Positions 45,794-54,797 of a DNA stretch of 64,000 nt are shown piece by piece. The position numbers and the translations under genes are program-made. Position 1 is the first letter of the stretch; the number at the start of each line of letters is the position of its first letter. The stretch comes from Martelella sp. HB161492 (lineage in GTDB: Bacteria > Pseudomonadota > Alphaproteobacteria > Rhizobiales > Rhizobiaceae): the NCBI RefSeq assembly GCF_013184775.1, contig NZ_JAATVV010000006.1, positions 124,001 to 188,000 of the forward strand, written 5' to 3'. Below the pieces are notes generated by a model, which was given only the letters and a program-made list of their open reading frames with translations, was not told where the DNA came from and made no database searches.

Positions 45794-46312
45794 ATGGAAA
45801 TACGGATTTTACGCATTCTGGACAGGTTGTTCGACCTGTTCTTTCTGGTGGCGATGGCCGCCCTTGCCGCGATCATGCTTTCCGTCGTGGCCGATGTCTT
45901 CATGCGCTACTGCTTCAATGCGCCGATCCGCGGTGTCTATGATCTCGTCCAGATCCTGCTGCCGGTGATGGTGTTTTTCGGCCTGCCATCGGTGATCAAC
46001 AGCCGCAGCGAGATCGTCATCGACCTGATTGACGGGTTTGTCTCAAAACCTGTCCAGCGCATCCTGATCGCCATTGCCGCTGGCCTCGCGCTCGCAATGA
46101 TTGCCTTCATGCTCTGGACCATGTGGGTGCCGATGCTGGAGGCCCATCTCTATGGCGACATCAAGCCTGAACTGCATTTCCCCGTCTTCATCGTCTGGGT
46201 CATGACTTATATCGGCATGGGGGCTGCGCTTCTGGCCGCCGCCAAGATCGTCTACGAGACCCTGTTTGCCGATCGGCTGCAGGACGGCGACAGGGGAGTG
46301 CAGGCCAAATGA
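45794..46312 (+). CDS. TRAP transporter small permease (DctQ type)
   Basis: A 172-aa membrane protein of four helices with VVADVFMRYCFNAPI, a typical DctQ feature. The ATG at 45794 has AGGAG with a short spacer; a TTG at 45764 is an alternative. It overlaps DctM by 4 bp. Its matching DctP is not adjacent; the only candidate is at 34858-35850 on the minus strand. Confidence 0.9.
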   Translation: MEIRILRILDRLFDLFFLVAMAALAAIMLSVVADVFMRYCFNAPIRGVYDLVQILLPVMVFFGLPSVINSRSEIVIDLIDGFVSKPVQRILIAIAAGLALAMIAFMLWTMWVPMLEAHLYGDIKPELHFPVFIVWVMTYIGMGAALLAAAKIVYETLFADRLQDGDRGVQAK

Positions 46313-47610
46313 GCGCTCCAGCCATCGGACTTTGCCTGATCGCATTGCTGTTCTTCCAGCTCTTTGCCCGCGTGCCGATCTGGATCGCGCTCGGCATTTG
46401 CGGCATTGTCGGCAACACCGCTCTCAACGGGCTTTCCGTCACCCAGACGGTGACCGGCACAACCGCCTTTGATACGGCCAGCAATTACGGCCTGTCGGTC
46501 ATTCCGCTGTTCGTGCTGATGGGCGATGTCGCCTCGGGCTCCAGACTGTCGGCCGAGCTGTTCAGGGCCGCGCGCGTCATCCTGTCGGGCATGCGCGGCG
46601 GGCTCTCCATCGCCACCATCGCCGCATCGGGCGCTTTCGGCGCGGTCTGCGGCTCATCCGTGGCAACCGCTGCGACTATGACACGGATCGCCATTCCGGA
46701 AATGCGCCGGGCCGATTATCAGGACGGCTTTGCCGCCGCCTCCGTTGCCGCTGGCGGCAGTCTCGGCATTCTGATCCCGCCCTCGATCATCCTCGTCATC
46801 TATGGTGCGATCGCCGAACAATCGGTGCAGCGGCTGTTTGCCGCCGCCTTCATTCCCGGTCTGGTGCTGCTGGCGCTTTACATGATCATCGCGCTGTGGA
46901 TTGCCCGGCGCGATCCGGCAAAGGCGCCCGCCGATCCGCCCGCCAGCCTGATGGAACGGCTGCGGGCGTTGAGCGAGCCCTGGCAGTTCATCGTGCTGTT
47001 CGTCGTCACCATCGGCGGCATCTATGCCGGTGTCTTCAGCCCGAACGAGGCGGCGGCGATCGGGGCATTCGGCGCCATCATGCTCGGCTTTATCGGCCGC
47101 CGCCTGAGTTTCGACCGGCTGTTGCACTGTTTCAAAACCAGCGTCACCACCAGCTGCGTGCTGTTCATGATCATCATCGGCGCCAATCTGTTTTCCAATT
47201 TCGTCGTCCAGACCCAATTGCCGAACCTGCTGCTCTCCGCTGCCCACGCGGCCGGCATGCCGCCGCTGGCGGTGATGATCTCGATCGTCATCATCTATAT
47301 CGTGCTGGGCTGCTTTCTCGAAGGCATCGGCATGGTGCTGATTACGGTTCCGGTGTTCCTGCCGGTGGTGGTCGGCTATGGTTATAGTCCGCTCTGGTTC
47401 GCCATCATTGTCGTGATCGTCGTCGAGCTTGGTCTGATCCATCCCCCCGTCGGCATGAACCTGTTCGTCATCCAGGCGCAATTGCCCGATGTCGGGATCC
47501 AGCAGCTTTACAAGGGCATTCTGCCCTTCCTGATCGCACCCTTCGCGCTGATCATTCTGCTGTTCCTGTTTCCCCAGATCGCACTCTGGCTACCCTCGAT
47601 ACTCTATTGA
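46309..47610 (+). CDS. TRAP transporter large permease (DctM type)
   Basis: A 433-aa protein of about 12 helices: VIPLFVLMGDVA, ASGAFGAVCGSSVATAATM, GSLGILIPPSI and HPPVGMNLFV are the DctM signature blocks. It drives sodium- or proton-coupled uptake of a carboxylic acid with DctQ and a periplasmic DctP. Last gene of the plus arm; 54 bp from the convergent AraC gene. Confidence 0.95.
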   Translation: MSAPAIGLCLIALLFFQLFARVPIWIALGICGIVGNTALNGLSVTQTVTGTTAFDTASNYGLSVIPLFVLMGDVASGSRLSAELFRAARVILSGMRGGLSIATIAASGAFGAVCGSSVATAATMTRIAIPEMRRADYQDGFAAASVAAGGSLGILIPPSIILVIYGAIAEQSVQRLFAAAFIPGLVLLALYMIIALWIARRDPAKAPADPPASLMERLRALSEPWQFIVLFVVTIGGIYAGVFSPNEAAAIGAFGAIMLGFIGRRLSFDRLLHCFKTSVTTSCVLFMIIIGANLFSNFVVQTQLPNLLLSAAHAAGMPPLAVMISIVIIYIVLGCFLEGIGMVLITVPVFLPVVVGYGYSPLWFAIIVVIVVELGLIHPPVGMNLFVIQAQLPDVGIQQLYKGILPFLIAPFALIILLFLFPQIALWLPSILY

Positions 47611-47664
47611 GGCGGGTCGCAGAACGGCGTTGACGCGCGTGCAGTGCGCCCGTGGTGACGTTCT

Positions 47665-48522
47665 CTACCGGTGCTGAAACGACGCCCGGTAATCACGGGG
47701 CGTCATTCCGCGCAGGCGCAGGAACTGACGGTTGAAGTTGGCAAGCGAATTGTAGCCGACATCGGCGGCAATATGCCTGATTGGCTGGGTGGTGCGGGAG
47801 AGCCGGGCGCAGGCTTCACCGACCCGCAAACCGATGAGATAATCGGAGATGCTGAGCTGCGTATGTTTCTTGAACATCCGGTGCAGTCCGGATTCGCTGA
47901 GCGCTGCGATCTCAGCGATCTGCCCGATGCGCATGGGCTTGTGGTAGTGGTGATAAAGATAGATGAGCACGCGATCAATGCGCGCATGGTCACCTTCGAT
48001 GCCCTGCGGCACGACGGTCGAAAGCGGCTGACCACTCTTGTCTTCCGAAAGCGTCGTCAGGATATTCAAAAGTCCGGTCAGCCGCCTTGCCGGTGGGAGG
48101 GAAAACATTGCTTCGAAGTCCGCCGCCAGCAAGCGGCCCAGCTGAGCGTCAAAGGCCAGCCCGGTGGCGGCGCTGCGGATCAGGCGTCTGACCGGCGCCA
48201 GTTCCACCGCGCCCTTAGCCAACCCCTCGATCCATTCCTTCCTGAACCAGAAAACCAGCGCCACATGCGGCTGCAGCGGATCGCGCTTGTCACGCGAGGC
48301 CCATGTATGCGGCAGATTGGGACCGATCAGGACGAGATCGCCATGATCATAGTCGGCGACATGGTTGCCCACAAATCGCTGGCCGCGGGAATTGAGCGTC
48401 AGCGTCAGTTCGAACTCGGGATGGTGATGCCACTCGAACGGAATAGTATCGTTGAGACGTCGGTTGAGCATCCTCCAGGAGGAGTCCGGCGCCGGCGGCA
48501 GATGTTCGAAAAGTGACCTCAT
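47665..48522 (-). CDS. AraC-family transcriptional regulator with N-terminal cupin
   Basis: A 285-aa protein. N-terminal sensor cupin (FEWHHHPEFELTLTLNSRG, GDLVLIGPNLPHTW); C-terminal double helix-turn-helix with RIGQIAEIAALSESGLHRMFKKH and the second motif IRHIAADVGYNSLANFNRQF. AGAGAGGA stands 6 nt before the ATG at 48522; a longer N-terminus is not supported. Divergent from the dioxygenase (130-bp gap), which it probably controls. Confidence 0.93.
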   Translation of the reverse strand: MRSLFEHLPPAPDSSWRMLNRRLNDTIPFEWHHHPEFELTLTLNSRGQRFVGNHVADYDHGDLVLIGPNLPHTWASRDKRDPLQPHVALVFWFRKEWIEGLAKGAVELAPVRRLIRSAATGLAFDAQLGRLLAADFEAMFSLPPARRLTGLLNILTTLSEDKSGQPLSTVVPQGIEGDHARIDRVLIYLYHHYHKPMRIGQIAEIAALSESGLHRMFKKHTQLSISDYLIGLRVGEACARLSRTTQPIRHIAADVGYNSLANFNRQFLRLRGMTPRDYRASFQHR

Positions 48523-48652
48523 TCCGCGTCCTCTCTGGATTTTACGCCAGAATAGTATCAGTTCTGTGCGTCTGCGGACAACACGCCTTTCCGGAATAAC
48601 GTAGCTTTCTCTCATCGCCTGATGCTCAGTGAGACCATGATAGGAAGACGAT

Positions 48653-49591
48653 ATGCAAGCGAGAGCAACCAACACGCGCAACAGCCATCCGACCACCGCC
48701 GCGACAACGCAGCTCAAGGACCTCAAGAAGACAATGCCGCTGCGCGTTCTGTCGGAGGCAGACTGGGAGCACTGGACGACGAAGGGCTACGTCATTGTCC
48801 GGCAGGCGGTGCCTGCGGCCAATGTGGAGCGACTTGTCGATCTCCTCTGGACGTTTGATGAAAAGAACCCGAACGATCCCTCCACCTGGTATGCGCCACA
48901 GCGGCGCGAGCACAAGATGCAGGAACTCAACAATACCGGGATGCTGGAAATCTACAATCATCAGTATCTCTGGGATAACCGCATGGAGCAGCGCCTCTAT
49001 GACGCCTTTGTCGACATCTGGGACCGGGAGGATCTGTGGGTCACCATCGACCGCGCCAACCTCAACCCGCCGAAGAAGGTGAAGGGCAATCCCAACGGTT
49101 TCATCCACTGGGATGTGGACACCTCGATCCGGCCATTGCCGATCGGCGTGCAGGGCGTTCTCAGCCTGCAGAAGCAGGATGGCGATGTCGGCGGCTTCCA
49201 GTGCGTGCCCTATCTCTTCGAGCATTTCGATGATTGGGTGAAGACCCAGCCGGAAGACCGCGACCCCATGCATCCTGACATGACCGGCATGTCCGTCGTC
49301 AACATCGACATGGAACCCGGCGATCTGATGATCTTCAACGCGCTGCTGGCGCACGGCGTTCGCCCCAACCATTCCGACAACCGGGTGCGGATGGCGCAAT
49401 ATGTCTCCATGCATCCGGCGGCATTTGACGACGAGGCGGAGCGGCAGGAGCGGATCCGGCTCTGGACGGAACGCGATCACCCGCAGCGCGATGCCTTTCC
49501 CGGCGATCCACGCGAATGGGAAAGGCACAATGGCGAGACGGCCAGGCTGACGCCGCTCGGTGAAAAGCTGCTCGGCCTGAGCCGCTGGTAA
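48653..49591 (+). CDS. Phytanoyl-CoA dioxygenase-family (PhyH) Fe(II)/2-oxoglutarate oxygenase
   Basis: A 312-aa enzyme. The facial triad is visible: HxD in FIHWDVD and the distal His in LLAHGVRPNHSDNRVRM, with the 2-oxoglutarate-binding Arg a few residues later. It hydroxylates an organic substrate. The ATG at 48653 has AGGAAG upstream, giving a 27-residue polar leader; the conserved part begins at MPLRVLSEADW, so ATG at codon 28 is possible. Followed by a hairpin (49603-49625). Divergent from the AraC regulator. Confidence 0.9.
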   Translation: MQARATNTRNSHPTTAATTQLKDLKKTMPLRVLSEADWEHWTTKGYVIVRQAVPAANVERLVDLLWTFDEKNPNDPSTWYAPQRREHKMQELNNTGMLEIYNHQYLWDNRMEQRLYDAFVDIWDREDLWVTIDRANLNPPKKVKGNPNGFIHWDVDTSIRPLPIGVQGVLSLQKQDGDVGGFQCVPYLFEHFDDWVKTQPEDRDPMHPDMTGMSVVNIDMEPGDLMIFNALLAHGVRPNHSDNRVRMAQYVSMHPAAFDDEAERQERIRLWTERDHPQRDAFPGDPREWERHNGETARLTPLGEKLLGLSRW

Positions 49592-49602
49592 ATGTCGCCC
49601 AT

Positions 49603-49625
49603 GGCGCCGCAGAACATGCGGCGCC
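49603..49625 (+). terminator. Hairpin after the PhyH gene
   Basis: GGCGCCGC and GCGGCGCC form an 8-bp perfect stem with a 7-nt loop, 12 bp after the stop codon. No T-run follows; terminator role is likely but not certain. Confidence 0.55.
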
Positions 49626-49807
49626 GGCCCCGGTCTGCCGAAACCGATCATCACCTAAAAGCCCGCCGACAATCTCCAGAAACAGCGCGTTGGTGAGCCC
49701 CATCCACGACAACCAGCCTGAAAACGGCGTCTGCAAGCTGCCGGACCGGCTCGGACCGGTCGGGGACGCAATGATGTTGCTGTGATGAAATATCCCACTT
49801 TTACGCT

Positions 49808-49911
49808 GGAGCGCAGTGCATCCTTTTGGACGCAGAATGAGGCGCTATCTTATTGAATCTACGCATCGTTCTTTTCGAAAATCGATTCCGATTTTCGAGC
49901 CGATGCGCTAG
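49808..49911 (+). repeat. Palindromic mosaic repeat, copy R3
   Basis: Same module order as R1: GAGCGCAGTGCATCCTTTTGG, GGCGCTATCTTATTGAAT, then CGCATCGTTCTTTTCGAAAA and the ending GATGCGCTAG. The second hairpin is degenerate on its right arm, where it agrees with R4 (TTTTCGAGCCGATGCGCTAG). It lies between genes of the same direction. Confidence 0.85.
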
Positions 49912-50043
49912 AATAGGCAAAGATAGAATCCGTGCCTGTGTTATGCATCGAAGATCGCCCCGAGCCATTCCCGGGGTGTTTGATGCGGACGCAGGTGGCG
50001 GCGCAGGGCCCGTGCGCAAAATTCAAGGTGAAGGAATGATGAA

Positions 50044-51168
50044 ATGACCATGCCCTCGAACGATATCCTGTCTCTTGATCTGCCCGACTGCGCGGAGCGC
50101 AGCTGGGCACGCCAGGCGATCGGGCTTTTGCAGGGGGATGCAAGGCGCTCGGCCGATACGCATCTGATCAAGCCCGTGTTTCCGGGGCTTCAGGACATTT
50201 CCATCTATCTCAAGGACGAGAGCACGCATCCGACCGGCAGCCTGAAGCACAGGCTTGCGCGCTCGCTCATTCTCTACGGCATCTGCAACGGCTATATTCT
50301 TCAAGGTACGACGCTGGTCGAGGCATCATCGGGTTCGACAGCCGTTTCGGAGGCCTATTTCGCCAGGATTCTCGGTCTGCCCTTCATCGCGGTCATGCCG
50401 AAGACGACGTCGCCGCAGAAGATCGAAGCCATCAAACGTTTCGGCGGTCGCTGCCATTTCGTCGATCGCTCCGATCAGGTCTACCAGGCGGCGCAGCAGA
50501 TCGCCGACGAAACCCACGGCCATTACCTAGACCAGTTTACCAATGCCGAACGGGCGACGGACTGGCGCGGCAACAACAATGTGGCCGAAAGCATTTTTGC
50601 CCAGATGGAGAAAGAGCCGGACCCGACCCCCGAATGGGTGGTCATGAGTGCGGGTACGGGCGGAACATCGGCGACGATCGGGCGCTATATCCGTTACCGC
50701 AGTCTCTCCACGCGACTATGCGTTGCCGATGTCGAAAATTCGGTGTTTTTCGACAGCTACAGGAGCGGGGACCGGACACTGGTCAGCGACAAGGGATCCC
50801 GGATCGAGGGCATTGGCCGCCCGCGGGTCGAGCCTTCATTCCTGCCCACGGTCATCGATCACATGATGCGTATTCCCGACGCGGCATCGCTGGCCGCAAT
50901 GTATGTGCTCTCCGATCGGATTTTCCGTCAGGTCGGCGGCTCAACCGGCACCAACTTCTATTGCCTGTGCGAGATTGCCGCCCAGATGAAGCGGGAAAAG
51001 CGCAAGGGCTCGCTGGTGACGCTGATTTGCGACAGCGGTGCGCGTTATCATGACACCTACTATAATGCCGACTGGCTGAAGGAAAAGGGGTTCCAGCTGC
51101 AGCCCTATATCGACCAGCTCAACCGTTTCCTCGATACCGGTACGTTTCAGACTTCTTTGACGCAATAG
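50044..51168 (+). CDS. Cysteine-synthase-family PLP enzyme (probable L-cysteine desulfhydrase)
   Basis: A 374-aa fold-type II PLP enzyme. Lys68 in GSLKHRLA binds the cofactor; [10 protein letters not shown] and [11 protein letters not shown] are substrate and phosphate loops. The [13 protein letters not shown] block and the length recall the Cds1-type desulfhydrases (releasing sulfide, pyruvate and ammonia from cysteine) more than O-acetylserine sulfhydrylase, but this is by resemblance only. ATG at 50044 or 50050, with GAAGG upstream. Next to an organosulfur-looking gene group. Confidence 0.85.
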   Translation: MTMPSNDILSLDLPDCAERSWARQAIGLLQGDARRSADTHLIKPVFPGLQDISIYLKDESTHPTGSLKHRLARSLILYGICNGYILQGTTLVEASSGSTAVSEAYFARILGLPFIAVMPKTTSPQKIEAIKRFGGRCHFVDRSDQVYQAAQQIADETHGHYLDQFTNAERATDWRGNNNVAESIFAQMEKEPDPTPEWVVMSAGTGGTSATIGRYIRYRSLSTRLCVADVENSVFFDSYRSGDRTLVSDKGSRIEGIGRPRVEPSFLPTVIDHMMRIPDAASLAAMYVLSDRIFRQVGGSTGTNFYCLCEIAAQMKREKRKGSLVTLICDSGARYHDTYYNADWLKEKGFQLQPYIDQLNRFLDTGTFQTSLTQ

Positions 51169-51201
51169 CGGTCAGCGTCCGGACAAAGGCCGACGGTCCG
51201 C

Positions 51202-53022
51202 CTATGTCTGCTTGTCAGTCGCCTGCAGCTGCGCTGCAATCTTCTGCCGTGCCGTCGCAAGGGCGCGATCCAGCACCTGAAGCAGTGCCTGCTGCTGCGC
51301 AGATGGGGTCCGGCCGATATGCCCCATGATGCTGTCAAACAGGCGCTCGAAACTTGCCGGGAATGCCCGCTCGCGTGCCGGAACCATGGAAAACAGCTTG
51401 TGAAACAAGGCTGTCACATCAGCGTCGCCACCACCACTGGCCCGCCGGCCGGCAGCACTGACAAGGCCATCAAAGGCGTTTCTCGAGAGAAGCTTGTCGA
51501 CGCCTTTATCAGTGACAGGTAAAAAGTCGGCGATCCGGTTCAGGGTTGCAGCGCTGACGGGAGCCTCCTCCACTGCCGTGACGAGGTCTGTCAGCATGTC
51601 AGACAGAACAGGTCTGAAGATGAACGGCTCCGGATCGTTGCCAGCGTCTTCAGAATCGTCAAAATCGCGGACGTAATCTTCCATTTCGTCACAGTCGTCC
51701 AGGTCGACCTGCGTTCGACTGTCAAGCTCATCCAGCAAGACGGAGAATGCGCGCTCGCTTTGTTCGGGGGCCGTCTTGAGGCTTTCCTCGGCGAAGATGC
51801 GCACGAGACTGCGCATCATGTTCTCATCGGCAAAGTCATCGGCTGTGTTCCTTTCGACGATCATGGTGACAAAGCTGGCGGCAGCCTCTTTCCATGCGGC
51901 CTCATTCTGCATGGCGTGAATGTCGCGCAGGAGCATTCTTGCTTCATCCTCGAAGCCGCCTTCGTTTTCACTGATCCCCCAGACAACACCTTTATTATAG
52001 ATCTTGGCGCGCTTGTCTTCAGGCCAGCGGCGAATGTCTGCCAGCATCGCGGCAAAAGTGGGCACCTGCGCTGCCGGTTGTTGAGTGTTCACCTGGAGCC
52101 AGGCATCCATGAGCTCAGAGTACAGAGCGAGCGGGATATCATCATTTTCCGGATCGGAATAAGCGGAAGCCATCAGAGAGCACAGGCCATGTATACCATC
52201 GGCAATGATGGTCTCTTCGCCCGGAACAGAGCCAATCTGCTGGCACAGCCGGTTGAGTGTCGCGTTAACTGCGGGGTGCAGCCTGAGATCGGGATGCATC
52301 TGGAGCATTTCCCGGATGCCCTGTACCGCCATGCCAAGCACTGCCTGCTTGTCCGCATCGCGCAGACTGGCGAGATCGACAGTGCCCAGCAGCTCCAGCT
52401 TTAGCGCTTTTGGCAGTCCGATATCGCGACTACCGAAGAGCCCGGCAACGCTCATCTTTTCGTGTCCAAGTTTCGGAAGCCAGTGGGCGAGGCCATGGAG
52501 GACGCGTGACCGCATATCATCTGTCGGGGCCTCGAGGGCATTGATCTCCTCGAAAAAGCGCATGAATTCCTGCGCATCGCCGGTGACAGCCTCCCAATTC
52601 GCTGCGATCTCCCGTCTGTACATGGGTGCCGCCTGGGCGAGCAGGCTTCGACCATAGCGCAATTTGGATTCCGTATTGAGGCACCAGAGGTTTCTGATAT
52701 CCTCGAAATCAAGCCGCCCGGGTTTCAGAAACAGCTCGGGCCTGTCCGATAACAGGATCTGTAGCGACGGATAGGACGACGGCGCGTTTCCGGCTGTGCC
52801 ATTAGCCTCTTCCGGCAGAGGCATGCTCTGCTCTGCCCCGGCCGCATCATCCAGACCCTGCCGTTTCGCGCCGGGCCCGCCATCGGGTTGTGGAGCGCGT
52901 AGCCGAGCGCTTTGCGCCTGCTGACCCCGCAGTGTCATCTCAACGCGTGGGAGCTGCATGTCGGCAACGGATGCGTGAGCTCCTGGCGCTCTCGTGGATG
53001 GTTCTCCGATCGGCGCTTTCAT
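51202..53022 (-). CDS. Hypothetical 606-aa helical protein
   Basis: I do not recognise this protein. It is acidic, soluble and almost entirely helical, with no signal peptide or membrane segment. The first ~85 residues are polar, Pro/Ala/Gly/Gln-rich and probably disordered; the rest looks like repeated helical hairpins. An acidic patch (DLDDCDEMEDYVRDFDDSED) lies near residue 440. The disordered head plus helical body resembles some secreted effectors, but no secretion genes are in the window. AAGGA lies 7 nt before the ATG. It converges on the PLP enzyme (33-bp gap) and follows the ABC operon on the same strand. Confidence 0.75.
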   Translation of the reverse strand: MKAPIGEPSTRAPGAHASVADMQLPRVEMTLRGQQAQSARLRAPQPDGGPGAKRQGLDDAAGAEQSMPLPEEANGTAGNAPSSYPSLQILLSDRPELFLKPGRLDFEDIRNLWCLNTESKLRYGRSLLAQAAPMYRREIAANWEAVTGDAQEFMRFFEEINALEAPTDDMRSRVLHGLAHWLPKLGHEKMSVAGLFGSRDIGLPKALKLELLGTVDLASLRDADKQAVLGMAVQGIREMLQMHPDLRLHPAVNATLNRLCQQIGSVPGEETIIADGIHGLCSLMASAYSDPENDDIPLALYSELMDAWLQVNTQQPAAQVPTFAAMLADIRRWPEDKRAKIYNKGVVWGISENEGGFEDEARMLLRDIHAMQNEAAWKEAAASFVTMIVERNTADDFADENMMRSLVRIFAEESLKTAPEQSERAFSVLLDELDSRTQVDLDDCDEMEDYVRDFDDSEDAGNDPEPFIFRPVLSDMLTDLVTAVEEAPVSAATLNRIADFLPVTDKGVDKLLSRNAFDGLVSAAGRRASGGGDADVTALFHKLFSMVPARERAFPASFERLFDSIMGHIGRTPSAQQQALLQVLDRALATARQKIAAQLQATDKQT

Positions 53023-53148
53023 TGGCGAATCCTTGCTGCGATTTTTGATTTGCAGCTCAACGGATCACGTTTTCTGGTTGATACGTCTTTCGAAATACTG
53101 ATAACCGCTCTTGAAGAGGGCCGGCCCTCCCGGCCCGAGCCGGCGCCG

Positions 53149-53979
53149 TCAGGCGGTGAGGCCCGGATCCCAGCGGATGCTCCACTTTTCGGCAATCGAA
53201 ACCAGCGCGAAACCGACGATTGCAATTGCCGAGGCTGTCAGGATGCTGGCAAACAGACGGGGCGTATCGAACTCATACATGCTCTGGATGAGCAGGTAGC
53301 CAATGCCGTGATTGGCGCCGATCCATTCGCCGACAATGGCGCCAAGCACGCACATCGTCACCGAAATCTTCAGCGCTGAGAAAATATAGGGCAGGGCGCT
53401 CTGGATGCGCACGCGCAGAAACGTCTCGCCTTTCGAGGCTGACAGAACATGCATCAGTTCAAGCAGCTGCGGATCGACGGCCCGGAAACCGCGCACGGCA
53501 TTGACCAGCGTCGGAAAGAAACAGATCAGCGCAGCCACAACGACCTTTGGCTCGAGACCGTTTCCGAGCATGATCTTCAGCACCGGCGCGATTGCAACGA
53601 TCGGGATTGTCTTGATCAGAATGGCGACGGGATAGAACATTTCCTCGATTATTCGGGCATAGACGAAGGCGGCGGCAACAAGGATTGCAATGACATTGCC
53701 AAGCACAAATCCGAGAAAGGCCTCGCTCACGGTCGGAACCGCATTTGCAGCCAGCAGACGGTATGACTGGAAAACCGCGGTCGCCACGTCACTTGGCGCG
53801 GGCACAAGATAGATCGGGATCGAAAACAGATCGATCGCCAGCTGCCACAGTCCGAGCAACAGCGCGAAACCGAGCGCACCCATGAAGACGGAGCGATAGG
53901 GTTTCAGGAATGCAAGCGAGAAGGCTGCGGTTTTCATCTCCATGGCCCCGGTGACTGCATTGGTGTCAACGTCTTGCAT
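53149..53979 (-). CDS. ABC transporter permease (SsuC/TauC/NrtB type)
   Basis: A 276-aa membrane protein with six helices and the BPD_transp_1 block ELMHVLSASKGETFLRVRIQ, the SsuC-type EAA loop. It imports sulfonates, taurine, nitrate or pyrimidine-like compounds in related systems. It starts 5 bp after the ATPase stop. The last gene of a three-gene importer. Confidence 0.93.
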   Translation of the reverse strand: MQDVDTNAVTGAMEMKTAAFSLAFLKPYRSVFMGALGFALLLGLWQLAIDLFSIPIYLVPAPSDVATAVFQSYRLLAANAVPTVSEAFLGFVLGNVIAILVAAAFVYARIIEEMFYPVAILIKTIPIVAIAPVLKIMLGNGLEPKVVVAALICFFPTLVNAVRGFRAVDPQLLELMHVLSASKGETFLRVRIQSALPYIFSALKISVTMCVLGAIVGEWIGANHGIGYLLIQSMYEFDTPRLFASILTASAIAIVGFALVSIAEKWSIRWDPGLTA

Positions 53980-53984
53980 GATCT

Positions 53985-54794
53985 TCAGCCTTCATCCAGC
54001 AATGCGCGCAGTCTGGCAACATAGCCAACCAGTGCGGGCTCATCTTTCAGCTTGAGGTCGCGTTCAGCGCCGAGGTCGATATCGACGATGCCGGCAATGC
54101 GTGATGGCCGCCGGCCCATGGCGACAACGCGTTCCGAGAGAAACGCCGCCTCCTGCAACGAGTGGGTGACGAAGACGATCGTCACGCCGCTCTGTTTCCA
54201 GATCTTGCGCAATTCGATGTTCAGCATGTCCCGGACAAGCTCGTCGAGCGCACTGAACGGTTCGTCCATCAGCAGGATGCGCGGCCTGGTGACCAGAGCA
54301 CGTGCAATCGACACACGCTGGCGCATGCCGCCTGAAAGTTCCGCTGGCCTGGCATCGCGGAATGCCTCGAGCTCCACCAGCCGCAGGGCTTCCATCGGCT
54401 CCATGGCATGCCTGCCGGCATTTCTGCCGCCGCCGACCCTGAAGGGCAGGGTGACATTTTCCAGCACGGTGGCCCAGGGCATCAGGGCTGGCTGCTGGAA
54501 CACCATGCTGAAGTCGCGGGCCTTGCGGGCAACCGACGGATGATCGCCCAGAACCCGCACGCGCCCCTCGGACGGCTGGATGATATCGGCAATTGCGCGC
54601 AGCAGCGTGGACTTGCCGCAGCCTGAATGGCCGATCAGTGTCAGGAATTCGCCTTCCCTGATATCCAGAGAAATACGGTCAATGGCCCTGACCGTCTTTT
54701 CTTTCTCGCCGAAACTGACGGAAAGATCGCTGATCTCTATTGCCAGCTTTGCGGGGGATGGGGACAGGCTTTGTGGCGTTGCGGTCCGAGGCAT
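53985..54794 (-). CDS. ABC transporter ATP-binding protein (SsuB/TauB type)
   Basis: A 269-aa ATPase: Walker A GHSGCGKST, Q-loop FQQPALMPW, signature LSGGMRQRVSIARAL, Walker B RILLMDEPFSALDE, and switch His in VTHSLQEA. It starts 3 bp after the binding-protein stop and pairs with the SsuC-type permease. Confidence 0.95.
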   Translation of the reverse strand: MPRTATPQSLSPSPAKLAIEISDLSVSFGEKEKTVRAIDRISLDIREGEFLTLIGHSGCGKSTLLRAIADIIQPSEGRVRVLGDHPSVARKARDFSMVFQQPALMPWATVLENVTLPFRVGGGRNAGRHAMEPMEALRLVELEAFRDARPAELSGGMRQRVSIARALVTRPRILLMDEPFSALDELVRDMLNIELRKIWKQSGVTIVFVTHSLQEAAFLSERVVAMGRRPSRIAGIVDIDLGAERDLKLKDEPALVGYVARLRALLDEG

Positions 54795-54797
54795 TGC

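Larger units (their letters stand above)
49592..50043. other. 452-bp intergenic region
   Basis: It holds the PhyH hairpin (49603-49625), repeat R3 (49808-49911) and the leader of the PLP enzyme gene. On the minus strand 49650-49737 reads SGWLSWMGLTNALFLEIVGG, which looks like a membrane-protein fragment without start signal; this may be a gene remnant but is too short to call. Confidence 0.5.

Noticed and set aside
49650-49737. Membrane-protein-like fragment on the minus strand
   Set aside because: About 29 codons without ribosome site or continuation; too short to call a pseudogene.
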